Source: Pseudarthrobacter sp. SSS035
GTDB lineage: Bacteria; Actinomycetota; Actinomycetes; Actinomycetales; Micrococcaceae
Direction: 5' to 3'
DNA length: 64,000 bases
Assembly (NCBI RefSeq): GCF_023273875.1
Contig: NZ_CP096882.1
Span: forward strand, 868,001-932,000
The notes beneath the pieces are model-generated. The model made no database searches, was not told where the DNA came from, and saw nothing but the letters and a program-made list of their open reading frames with translations. The translations under genes and the position numbers were made by a program. Shown here in pieces: positions 32,526-40,497 of the stretch; position 1 is the first letter of the stretch; each line of letters opens with the position of its first letter.

Positions 32526-32537
32526 TGTAGCGCTACA
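32526..32537. promoter_or_regulatory. LacI-type operator
   Basis: TGTAGCGCTACA is a perfect 12-base palindrome with the central CG typical of LacI-family operators. It lies 50 bases before the rightward dehydrogenase gene and 94 bases before the leftward LacI gene. Confidence 0.8.
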
Positions 32538-32586
32538 GAATGCCGTTGGACCTTCCCGCCGCGGCTGAATTTCAAAGGAGAAATCA

Positions 32587-33774
32587 ATGGCTGAAAGCCT
32601 AGGCGTCGCCGTCATCGGTGCAGGCATGGCCGGCAAGGCCCACGCTGCCGCGTACCGCACCGCGTCTGCCCTCTACAGCCCGGCACTTCCCCCGGTGCGC
32701 CTGGTCTCGATCGGCGACGTCAACGCCGAATTCGGCTCATTGGCCGCCCGCCGTTTCGGATACGAGCGCAACGACACGTCATGGCAGGCTATCGCCGAGG
32801 CCGATGACATCGACGTCGTCAGCGTGGTCATCGCCAACTCGCTCCACCGCGAAGTGGTGGAGGGCCTGCTCGCTGCCGGCAAGCACGTTTTGTGCGAAAA
32901 GCCGCTGAGCGACTCCCTGGCAGACGCCCGCGCCATGGCCGAGGTAGCCCGCGCCGCTGAGGCCGGCGGCACGATCGCCCGCATTGGCTTCACCTTCCGC
33001 CGCACCCCCGGCATCGCCTACATCCGGGACCTGATCCGCAACGGCGTGCTCGGCAACGTCCTGCACTTCAGCGGCCGCTACTGGACCGACTACGGCTTCA
33101 GCCCCGCCGCACCCATGAGCTGGCGCTACAAGGGTGGCCCCGGCTCCGGTGCGCTCGCCGACGTCGGAAGCCACCTGACGTACATCTCCGAGTTCCTCTG
33201 TGGCGACATCAAGTCGGTCACCGGCGGCAGCCTCAGCACGGTGATCGACAAGCGGCCCCTGCCGCTCGCGGCCGTCATGGGCCACGACCACGTTGCGGTC
33301 AGCGATACCTTCGAAGCCGTCGAGAACGACGACTACGCAGCATTCAACGCGGAGTTCGGCACGGGCGCCGGCAGCTTTGAAGTCTCCCGGGTTGCAGCCG
33401 GCCATGCCAATAGCCTCCAGTTCGAGGTGTTCTGCGAGAACGGTGCCGCCAAGTTTGACCAGCGCCGCCCCGCCGAAATCCAGCTGTTCCTCAACGACGG
33501 CTCCGGCAACGAGAACGGCTACCGCCAGGTCATCCTCGGCCCGGGACACCCCTACATCGCCGGTGGCCTCGCCATGGACGCCCCCGAAGTCGGCTTCGGC
33601 CAGAACGACGCGTTCGGCTACCAGGCCCGAGCATTCCTCGAAGAGGTTGCCGGCCTCAGCGAGGAAGAGTCCCTCCCCCGCTGCGCCACGTTCGACGAAG
33701 GCGTGCGCAACATGGAACTGCTCGGCGCCGTCACCGAATCCGCCCTGAACAACGGAAAGAAGATCACGCTATGA
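32587..33774 (+). CDS. Gfo/Idh/MocA dehydrogenase, levoglucosan/glycoside 3-dehydrogenase-like
   Basis: A 395-residue enzyme, longer than IolG (about 340). It has VAVIGAGMAGKAHAAAYRTAS (Rossmann), LCEKPLSDS (catalytic Lys), SWRYKGGPGSGALADVGSHLTYISEFL (active-site helix) and a C-terminal GPGHPYIAGG stretch. From memory, this pattern is close to levoglucosan dehydrogenase (LgdA) and other 3-keto-sugar-forming dehydrogenases known from Pseudarthrobacter. AAAGGAG precedes the ATG. It is the first gene of the LacI-controlled set and overlaps the next gene by 4 bases. Confidence 0.85.
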   Translation: MAESLGVAVIGAGMAGKAHAAAYRTASALYSPALPPVRLVSIGDVNAEFGSLAARRFGYERNDTSWQAIAEADDIDVVSVVIANSLHREVVEGLLAAGKHVLCEKPLSDSLADARAMAEVARAAEAGGTIARIGFTFRRTPGIAYIRDLIRNGVLGNVLHFSGRYWTDYGFSPAAPMSWRYKGGPGSGALADVGSHLTYISEFLCGDIKSVTGGSLSTVIDKRPLPLAAVMGHDHVAVSDTFEAVENDDYAAFNAEFGTGAGSFEVSRVAAGHANSLQFEVFCENGAAKFDQRRPAEIQLFLNDGSGNENGYRQVILGPGHPYIAGGLAMDAPEVGFGQNDAFGYQARAFLEEVAGLSEEESLPRCATFDEGVRNMELLGAVTESALNNGKKITL

Positions 33775-34790
33775 GGCTCGGCGTCTACAACGCGGTCCTG
33801 CACGACCGGCCGCTTCCCGAAGCACTGAAGGTCATTGCCGAGCTTGGCCTCACCGGCATCGAGATCAACACCGGCGGGTTCCTCCCCGCCGTGCACGTCC
33901 CCACCATGGACCAGATCCTGGAAAGCGATGCCGCACGCGATGACTACCTGGCGGTCTTCGAGGGGACCGGCGTTTCCATCGCGGGCCTCAACTGCAACGG
34001 CAACCCGCTGCACCCCAACCGTGAGATCGGCGAGAAGCACGCCGAGGACATCCGCCGCTCCATCCGGCTGGCCAGCCGCCTCGGCCAGGACCGGGTGGTC
34101 ACCATGTCCGGCCTGCCCGGCGGAGAGCCCGGAGCCACCACCGTCAACTGGGTGGTCAACGCCTGGAACTCTGCAGCACTGGACGTCTTGGACTACCAGT
34201 GGGGCGTGGCCGCGGAATTCTGGAAGGAAACCGACCGCCTGGCGGCTGACCACGACGTCAAGGTGGCTCTCGAACTCCACCCGCAGAACCTCGTCTTCAA
34301 CACCGCCGACGTCCGCAAGCTGATCGAGCTGACCAACGCCACGCATGTCGGCGTCGAGCTGGATGCCTCCCACCTGTTCTGGCAGCAGATGGATCCGGTC
34401 GCCGTGGTGCGCGAACTCGGACCGCTCGTCTTCCAGGCAGCGGCGAAGGACGTCCGGGTCAACACCGAAAACGCCGCGCTCTATGGCGTGCTGGACAACA
34501 GCTTCCGCCGGCTTGCGCCGGAAGAAAACCGCACCAACCTCGGCGGCAACGAGTGGGCCAACGAGTGGCCCAAGAATTCCGCCTGGGACTTCGTGGCCCT
34601 GGGCCGCGGGCACAACACCGCCTATTGGACGGAGTTCCTCCGGGCCCTGCACGAGGTGGACCCGGAGATGCTGGTCAACATCGAGCACGAGGACGTTTCA
34701 CTCGGCCGGATCGAGGGCCTGCAGGTGGCATCCAAGGTGCTGCGGGATGCTGACGCTGCGCTCAGGTCTTCGTTGAACGTGACCGCTTAG
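33771..34790 (+). CDS. Sugar phosphate isomerase/epimerase (TIM barrel)
   Basis: A 339-residue xylose-isomerase-like barrel with metal-ligand motifs ALELHPQNLVFN (Glu), VGVELDASHLFWQ (Asp, His) and DPEMLVNIEHEDV (Glu). Residues 215-270, including the FRRLAPEENR segment, form a long insert that separates it from the Hyi-like barrel at 26343. The ATGA overlap with the upstream dehydrogenase implies coupled translation. It may act on the keto-product of that enzyme as isomerase, epimerase or hydro-lyase. Confidence 0.82.
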   Translation: MRLGVYNAVLHDRPLPEALKVIAELGLTGIEINTGGFLPAVHVPTMDQILESDAARDDYLAVFEGTGVSIAGLNCNGNPLHPNREIGEKHAEDIRRSIRLASRLGQDRVVTMSGLPGGEPGATTVNWVVNAWNSAALDVLDYQWGVAAEFWKETDRLAADHDVKVALELHPQNLVFNTADVRKLIELTNATHVGVELDASHLFWQQMDPVAVVRELGPLVFQAAAKDVRVNTENAALYGVLDNSFRRLAPEENRTNLGGNEWANEWPKNSAWDFVALGRGHNTAYWTEFLRALHEVDPEMLVNIEHEDVSLGRIEGLQVASKVLRDADAALRSSLNVTA

Positions 34791-34830
34791 TCAACCAACC
34801 AGACAGGCAATCAGTCAGGCATGGGCCTGT

Positions 34831-34874
34831 GGACAGCAAGGGGGCGGCGCACATGCGTCGCCCCCTTGCTGTCC
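34831..34874 (+). terminator. Hairpin between isomerase and dehydrogenase genes
   Basis: GGACAGCAAGGGGGCG (34831-34846) pairs perfectly with 34859-34874. It lies 41 bases after the isomerase stop and 35 before the next start. With no T-run, it may only partly stop transcription into the following gene. Confidence 0.65.
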
Positions 34875-34908
34875 CCGAGGCCGGCCCTAAGACAGAAGGA
34901 GGCGAAAC

Positions 34909-35931
34909 ATGCGTATTGGCATTGTCGGATACGGAGCAGGCGGCAGGTACTTCCATGCCCCGTTCATTGAAGCGGCGGACGGCATCGAACTGGTTGGCAT
35001 TGTGGCCCGCTCGGAAACCAAGAGGGCGCAGGCGGACGCGGACTTCCCGGAGGTGCCCGTTTATGCGAGCCTGGCCGAGCTGCTGGACGCCGGCGTGGAC
35101 GCGGTGACCATCACCACGCCGCCACACACCCGCCATGACCTGGTCATGGAAGCCATCGAAGCAGGAGTGCACGTTGTGGCCGACAAACCCTTCGCCCCGA
35201 ATGCGGAGGCTGCGCGGGAACTCGCCGAGGCCGCCGCACGGGCAGGTGTTGTCCTGAACGTCTACCACAACCGGCGCCGCGACGCGGATATCCTCACGCT
35301 CGCCAACGTGCTGGCCTCAGGGGAACTGGGTGCGACGTGGCGGGTGCATTCGACCATGGACCAGGACAACGCTGGCAGCCTTGAACTTGGTGCCAGCGGC
35401 GGACTCCTGCGGGACCTGGGCAGCCACCTGGTTGACCAGATGCTGTGGCTGCTGGGACCGGCGAGCCACGTTCACGCGAGCCTGGACTGGACGGACCGTT
35501 TCGGCGAACGGACGGACTGCGGCTTTGTTGTCACCATGACGCATGCGTCGGGAACCGTCTCCTCGGTGTCCGCCAGCAAACTCAACCATTCCACCACGCG
35601 GGAGCTGCGGGCCTACGGCAGCAGGGGCAGCTACATCGCCTCCGGCGCCGACGTTCAGGCGGACGCCGTGATGTCGGGCCGCCGTCCGGTTGAGGAACCG
35701 GCAACGTGGGGCATCGACGCGGCCGAAAACTGGGGCACCGTGTCCACGAAGGACGGCCGCGGGGCCATTGCCTCGGCGCAGGGGAACTATGCCGGCTTCT
35801 ATACAGAGTTCGCCCGCGCGGTCCGCGGCGACGGCCCTGAACCCGTACCGGCAACGGAAGGAATCCGGACGCTGGAGGTGCTGGATGCGGCCCGCCGCAG
35901 TGCGCTGGAGAACGCGGTGATCGCGCTCTGA
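34909..35931 (+). CDS. Gfo/Idh/MocA oxidoreductase with DKP motif
   Basis: A 340-residue protein: GIVGYGAGGRYFHAPFI (Rossmann), VVADKPFAPN (catalytic Lys motif with Asp rather than Glu) and GGLLRDLGSHLVDQMLWLLGP. The DKP form and the FHAPFI segment resemble the YdgJ/YhhX-type branch more than IolG. AGGAGG precedes the ATG. It lies after the LacI-controlled pair, separated by a 118-base gap with a hairpin, so it may be expressed from read-through. The substrate is unknown. Confidence 0.85.
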   Translation: MRIGIVGYGAGGRYFHAPFIEAADGIELVGIVARSETKRAQADADFPEVPVYASLAELLDAGVDAVTITTPPHTRHDLVMEAIEAGVHVVADKPFAPNAEAARELAEAAARAGVVLNVYHNRRRDADILTLANVLASGELGATWRVHSTMDQDNAGSLELGASGGLLRDLGSHLVDQMLWLLGPASHVHASLDWTDRFGERTDCGFVVTMTHASGTVSSVSASKLNHSTTRELRAYGSRGSYIASGADVQADAVMSGRRPVEEPATWGIDAAENWGTVSTKDGRGAIASAQGNYAGFYTEFARAVRGDGPEPVPATEGIRTLEVLDAARRSALENAVIAL

Positions 35932-35957
35932 GAAGTCCCCCCAAAAGGGGACGCAAA

Positions 35958-35987
35958 AACGCCCGACGCCGGCCGGCGTCGGGCGTT
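35958..35987. terminator. Bidirectional terminator-like hairpin
   Basis: AACGCCCGACGCC (35958-35970) pairs perfectly with 35975-35987 around a GGCC loop, with an A-run on the left and TTCTT on the right. It separates converging transcription units. Confidence 0.85.
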
Positions 35988-36015
35988 CTTGCGTCACCTT
36001 GGTTTTTGCGTCGCC

Positions 36016-37491
36016 TTAGGCGGACACGCCTGAGCGCTGCTTGAACAGGTGCTCCAGCTCCTCCAGGGATTTGTCCTTGGTCTCCGGAACGACGCGCTTG
36101 ACCCAGACAATGGCACCCAGCTGCAGTGCCACGAAGATGAAGAACGTCGCTGAAACACCGATCCAGGAGACCATCTGCGGGAAGAAGAACCCGATCAGGA
36201 AGTTGATCATCCACAGCACAAAGACGCAGATGCCCATGGCGATACCGCGGACGTGCATGGGGAAGATCTCCGACATGGTCAACCATGTGACGGTGCCAAT
36301 GCAACCCTGCATTGAAGCCAGGAATGTCACCATGAACAGCAGCACAAGGTAGCCGCGCAACGTGCTCTCCGGCAGAAGCATGGAGACGAGCGCGATGGCC
36401 GTCAGGGAAGAGGCTGTCCCGCAGAGTCCCACGATCAGCATGGGCTTGCGGGGAACGCGCGTCATCAGATACATGCCGACGATCACGGCCGCCACGGACG
36501 TGACGCCGTTGAGGACGTTGGCGATCAGGGCGCCCTGGTCGCCGAATCCGGACGAGGACAGGATGGACGTCCCGTAGTACATGATGGCGTTGACGCCGCT
36601 GATCTGGTTGATGATGGCCATGCCCAGGCCCACCACGAAGATCCTGCGGATCCACGGAACGGTGAGGTCCTTGAATGTGCCCATCCTGGCCTGGTAATCC
36701 TCCCGGGCTGCCTGCCTCACCTCGTCGAACTCCGCTGAGACGTCGCCGGCGGCGCGGGTGGAGCGCAGCACCTCGAGGACGGCCCCGAAGCGGCCGGCCG
36801 ACGCCAGCCAGCGCGGGCTCTCCGGCAGGACCAGCATCCCGAACCACAGGATGACGGCCGGGAGCGTGGCGATCACCAGCATCCAGCGCCAGACGTGCGT
36901 TTCTTCGGGGAAGAGGTTGCCCAGTACGGCGTTGAAGGTGAAGGCCAGGAACTGGCCGGTGACGATCATCAGTTCGTTTTGCGTGACGATGCGGCCGCGT
37001 TGGGCCGCCGGCGACATTTCCGCGAGGTACACGGGGACAATCACGGAGGCGCCGCCCACTGCCAGGCCCAGCAGAGTGCGCGCCGCGATGAGCAGTTCAG
37101 TGCTTGGTGAGAGGGTGCAGGCGATGGTGGCCACGACGAAGATCAGGGCCAGTCCCATGATGGTCTTGCGCCGGCCGAAGCGGTCCGAGAGCCGGCCTGC
37201 GCTGATGGCGCCGAAGGCCGCGCCGAACAGGAGCGTGGACGTGACCAGCCCCTCGGTGAGCGGCGTCAGTCCGAGGTCCCGCTGCATAAACGGCAGGGCG
37301 CCGTTGATGACACCGGTGTCGTAGCCGAACAGCAGTCCGCCGAATGTGGAGAACAGCGCCACCTTGCGCATGAACTTCTTCGGATTGGCTGGCTTGGCCG
37401 GGTTGTTCGGCTTGGTGCTGCCGGGCGCATCGGACTGGACTGTGCCGGGATTCGTCATGGTTCCGTTGCTTTGGTCCGTCTTCCCCACCAC
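36016..37491 (-). CDS. MFS sugar porter (SP family), candidate inositol transporter
   Basis: A 491-residue, 12-helix proton symporter. Sugar-porter motifs are complete: FGYDTGVINGALPFM, GRLSDRFGRRKTIMG, VPESPRWLAS and VPETKDKSLEELE. The N-terminal 40 residues are a hydrophilic tail (STKPNNPAKPANPKKF). The GTG start overlaps the upstream iolH-like stop by one base; an ATG 11 codons in is the alternative. As the last gene of the iol operon in the order of C. glutamicum cg0205-cg0206, it is a good inositol importer candidate (IolT-like). Confidence 0.9.
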   Translation of the reverse strand: MVGKTDQSNGTMTNPGTVQSDAPGSTKPNNPAKPANPKKFMRKVALFSTFGGLLFGYDTGVINGALPFMQRDLGLTPLTEGLVTSTLLFGAAFGAISAGRLSDRFGRRKTIMGLALIFVVATIACTLSPSTELLIAARTLLGLAVGGASVIVPVYLAEMSPAAQRGRIVTQNELMIVTGQFLAFTFNAVLGNLFPEETHVWRWMLVIATLPAVILWFGMLVLPESPRWLASAGRFGAVLEVLRSTRAAGDVSAEFDEVRQAAREDYQARMGTFKDLTVPWIRRIFVVGLGMAIINQISGVNAIMYYGTSILSSSGFGDQGALIANVLNGVTSVAAVIVGMYLMTRVPRKPMLIVGLCGTASSLTAIALVSMLLPESTLRGYLVLLFMVTFLASMQGCIGTVTWLTMSEIFPMHVRGIAMGICVFVLWMINFLIGFFFPQMVSWIGVSATFFIFVALQLGAIVWVKRVVPETKDKSLEELEHLFKQRSGVSA

Positions 37492-38363
37492 TACTTGGCC
37501 TGGGCGACGTAGTTGCGCATCGTCTCCAGCTGGTAGCGGGACACGTCCTCGGCGTTGTCGTCCTCGGCGAAGACACTGGACACCATCACGGTGTTGTCCT
37601 TGTCCAGGAAGCCGATTTCCTTGAGCCCGCCGAAGAACTCATCCCAGTTCACGTCGCCGTCGCCGATTTTCAGGTGCTGGTGCACCCGCACCGCGTTTCC
37701 GGGCGGGTTGGTGATGTAGCGCAGGCCGTGGGAGGCATGGTGGTCCATGGTGTCCGAGACGTGGACCAGGCGCAGCTTGTCCCCCGCTGCCCGCATGATC
37801 TCCAGCGGCTTGTTGCCCATGTGGAAGGAATGCGAGGCCACGTAGACCATGCCGATGTTGGGCGAGTTGATGCCGCGGATGACACGGATGGCGGCGACGC
37901 CGTCTTCGACGAAGTCGTCCGGGTGCGGGTCGATCAGGACATCAAGGCCCTCACGCTCGATGATGGGCAGCAGCTCTTCCATGGAGCGGTAGAAGGCGCG
38001 CTCGGATTCTTCGGCTTTTTCGGGGCGCCCGCTGAATTCGGTGTTCATGGTGCTGACGCCAAGGTCCACGGCAATTTGGATGGCACGCTTCCAGTAGCGG
38101 ACCGCTGCTTCGCGGGCATCCTCATCCGGGCCGGACCAGCGCAGCACCGGCAGGACGGACGCGATTTCGACGCCGGCATCCTTGCAGGCCTTGTTCATCT
38201 GGGCCACAAGCTCATCGTCGGCTTTGGGGTGGTTGTAGAAGGGGATCATGTCCGCGTGCGGAGTCAGCTGCAGGTACTTGTAACCGAGATCGGCGGCCAC
38301 GCGCGGAAATTCCAGCAGGCTGTGGCTGTGGTGGAACGGGGTGGGGTCCAGGGCGATTTTCAT
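37491..38363 (-). CDS. iolH: Sugar phosphate isomerase/epimerase, IolH-like
   Basis: A 290-residue TIM barrel that opens MKIALDPTPFHHSHSLLEFPRVAADLGYKYLQL. It carries the metal-site motifs TEFSGRPEKAEESE, LIDPHPDDFVE, MVYVASHSFHMG, HVSDTMDH and the C-terminal SSVFAEDD. The length and the place directly after iolG match IolH of Bacillus and Corynebacterium, whose catalytic role is poorly defined. The ATG at 38363 has AGGAGTG upstream. Assignment to iolH rests mainly on gene order and general resemblance. Confidence 0.75.
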   Translation of the reverse strand: MKIALDPTPFHHSHSLLEFPRVAADLGYKYLQLTPHADMIPFYNHPKADDELVAQMNKACKDAGVEIASVLPVLRWSGPDEDAREAAVRYWKRAIQIAVDLGVSTMNTEFSGRPEKAEESERAFYRSMEELLPIIEREGLDVLIDPHPDDFVEDGVAAIRVIRGINSPNIGMVYVASHSFHMGNKPLEIMRAAGDKLRLVHVSDTMDHHASHGLRYITNPPGNAVRVHQHLKIGDGDVNWDEFFGGLKEIGFLDKDNTVMVSSVFAEDDNAEDVSRYQLETMRNYVAQAK

Positions 38364-38406
38364 GGTCACTCCTTTGTGTTTGGAAAACTTCGATGGTGCG
38401 AGCAAA

Positions 38407-38445
38407 GAAGGCGGCCCGCCGGTCTGCTGCCGACAGGCCGCCTTC
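38407..38445 (-). terminator. Hairpin between iolG and the iolH-like gene
   Basis: GAAGGCGGCC (38407-38416) pairs with GGCCGCCTTC (38436-38445), 17 bases past the iolG stop. It could weaken transcription of the downstream iolH-like and transporter genes. Confidence 0.65.
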
Positions 38446-38461
38446 TGGTTTGCAGGGGCTG

Positions 38462-39475
38462 CTAGTTGTAGAGGTCCGGCTTGGCGTTGAGCTGGACCTT
38501 TACCTTCTCGCCCGACTTCTGGGCCTCAACGCCGGCCTCGCAGCAGGCTGCGGTGGCGTAACCGTCCCAGGCTGTGGGACCGCCGATTTCGCCGCGACGG
38601 GCAGCGTCCACCCAAGCCTGGATCTCGACGTCGTACGCGGCACCGAAGCGTTCCTCGAAGCCGGGGGTGACCTTGCCGCCCCAACGGCCGGCTGACTGGA
38701 CGTACGGTCCGGCGTCGCCGCCGATGCTCACGATGCCGTCCTCGAACGACGCCTGCGTGGCGACCTGGTAGCCGAACTTGGCGTTGACGTAGATCTCGAC
38801 GTCGGCCAGGACACCCGATTCGGTTTCGAGCAGGACGTGCTGTGGATCGTGCTGGCCGTTCGGGGCGTTGCGGGTGGCCTTGCCCAGGCGGACCTGCACG
38901 GACGTGATTTCCTCACCGGTGAAGAAGCGGATGGCATCGAACTCGTGGACCACGGAGTCGTTGATCAGCATCTCGTTGGTGAAGCCGGCCGGTGTGGTGG
39001 GGTTGCGGTGCTGGTGGTGCAGCATCAGCAGCTCGCCCAGTTCGCCGTCGCGGATGACGGAGCCCAGGGCGGCGTATTCGGCGTCGAAGCGGCGCATGAA
39101 GCCCACCTGGATGCGCTTGTGCCCCAGCGCCGTTTCGGCCTGGACAACGTTCCACGCGCTTTCGGCGTCCGGGGTGAGGGGCTTCTCGCAGAGGATGGGA
39201 AAGCCTTTTTCCAGTGCCTTGTAGAGGATTTCCTCGTGGAGGAAGCCCGGTGTGGCGATCAGCACGGCGTTGACGTCGCCGTTGTTGAGCGCTTCGTCGG
39301 CGCTGGCCAGGGCCACGGCGCCGTCGATCCCTTCGATGGCGGCCTGGGCCCGGGAGAGGTCGACGTCGACGACGGCGGCCACTTCGGCGCCGTGGATGCG
39401 CGTGCTGAGGCGCTTGATGTGGTCCGCACCCATGCGGCCTGCGCCGATGACGGCAACGCGGAGAATGTCAGTCAT
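38462..39475 (-). CDS. iolG: Inositol 2-dehydrogenase
   Basis: IolG oxidises myo-inositol to 2-keto-myo-inositol (scyllo-inosose) with NAD, the first step of the pathway. The 337-residue protein has AVIGAGRMGADHIKRL, LCEKPLTPD (catalytic Lys) and INDSVVHEFDAIRFFTGEEI (active-site Asp/His), the standard IolG layout and length. It lies in the core iol operon between iolE (38-base gap) and the iolH-like gene. Among five Gfo/Idh enzymes in this window, this one has the best context for true IolG. Confidence 0.92.
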   Translation of the reverse strand: MTDILRVAVIGAGRMGADHIKRLSTRIHGAEVAAVVDVDLSRAQAAIEGIDGAVALASADEALNNGDVNAVLIATPGFLHEEILYKALEKGFPILCEKPLTPDAESAWNVVQAETALGHKRIQVGFMRRFDAEYAALGSVIRDGELGELLMLHHQHRNPTTPAGFTNEMLINDSVVHEFDAIRFFTGEEITSVQVRLGKATRNAPNGQHDPQHVLLETESGVLADVEIYVNAKFGYQVATQASFEDGIVSIGGDAGPYVQSAGRWGGKVTPGFEERFGAAYDVEIQAWVDAARRGEIGGPTAWDGYATAACCEAGVEAQKSGEKVKVQLNAKPDLYN

Positions 39476-39513
39476 TGTTCTGTCCTTAGTATCGGGGTGC
39501 TGGGTATCGGGGG

Positions 39514-40425
39514 TTAGCTGACGGTGGTGCGGGAGCCGCAGGAGAGGAGGTAGTTGCGGGTTCGCTTGGCGATGGGCATCGGCACGTCGAACGCCACCGG
39601 ATACATGTCCTGCTCCACGATGCCGAAGATCGGGCGGTTAAGTGCCTCCACTGCTTCGATCACGGCGCGGAGGTCCGGCAGCCCGTTCGGCGGCTCGGTC
39701 ATAACGCCGGCGAGGTTTGCGGCTGCCCAGGTCATGTTTTCTTCGTTGACCTTTTTCAGGACGTCCGGGTTGATCTGCTTCAGGTGCAGGTAGCCGATGC
39801 GGTCCGGGTAGTTCTTGATCAGCTCCAGGCTGGACGCACCGCAGTACTCGGCGTGGCCGGTGTCCAGGCACAGATTCAGGTATTCGGGGTCCGTTGAGGC
39901 CAGCAGGGTCTCGATGTCCTGCTGCGCACCAACGTGCGAATCGGCGTGTGAGTGGAACTGCTGCTTCAGGCCGAAGTCTTCCAGCAGGACCTTGCCCATG
40001 CGGTTGTGGCCGGCGAAAAGGTCCCCCCACTGTTCCTGTGAGAGCTCACCGCTTTCCACTGCCTCACCGGTGACGTCGTCGCGCCACATGGCCGGAATGA
40101 CCACGATGTGCTCGCCGCCCATGGCGGCCGTCAGTTCGGCCACCTTGCGGGCCGGCTCCCAAGCTTCATCGTATTGCCTGGCGCCGCGGTGGAAAGCCGT
40201 GAAGACCGTCCCGGCTGTGACTTTCAGGTCGCGCGCCTTGAGTTCCTCGGCCAACCGCGTTGGATCGTTCGGCAGGTAACCGTACGGACCGAGTTCGATC
40301 CACTTGTAGCCGGACTCGGCCACTTCGTCGAGGAAGCGTTCCCACGGAGTCTGTTGGGGGTCATCCGCGAACCACACGCCCCACGAGTCCGGAGCGGTTC
40401 CGATGATCAGCTTGTTCTCAGTCAT
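39514..40425 (-). CDS. iolE: myo-Inosose-2 dehydratase
   Basis: IolE dehydrates 2-keto-myo-inositol to 3D-(3,5/4)-trihydroxycyclohexane-1,2-dione. The 303-residue TIM barrel shows the characteristic GTAPDSWGVWFADDPQQTPWERFLDEVAESGYKWIELGPYGYLP opening and the metal motifs FHSHADSHV, LCLDTGHAEYCG and IGYLHLKQI. ATG at 40425 is chosen because AGAAGGAA lies just upstream; the ORF is open ten codons earlier. A palindromic repeat element lies between it and iolA. Confidence 0.95.
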   Translation of the reverse strand: MTENKLIIGTAPDSWGVWFADDPQQTPWERFLDEVAESGYKWIELGPYGYLPNDPTRLAEELKARDLKVTAGTVFTAFHRGARQYDEAWEPARKVAELTAAMGGEHIVVIPAMWRDDVTGEAVESGELSQEQWGDLFAGHNRMGKVLLEDFGLKQQFHSHADSHVGAQQDIETLLASTDPEYLNLCLDTGHAEYCGASSLELIKNYPDRIGYLHLKQINPDVLKKVNEENMTWAAANLAGVMTEPPNGLPDLRAVIEAVEALNRPIFGIVEQDMYPVAFDVPMPIAKRTRNYLLSCGSRTTVS

Positions 40426-40440
40426 TGCTGTTCCTTCTGG

Positions 40441-40480
40441 TTTCGACAGGCTCAACCACCGGTGGTTGAGCCCGTCGAAA
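40441..40480. repeat. Palindromic copy of the dispersed TCGACAGGCTCAACCACC element
   Basis: TTTCGACAGGCTCAACCACC (40441-40460) and its near-exact inverse GGTGGTTGAGCCCGTCGAAA (40461-40480) meet at a central CCGG. This is the most complete copy in the window and lies between iolA and iolE inside an operon. Confidence 0.85.
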
Positions 40481-40497
40481 CTACGGTTTTAGGGGCG

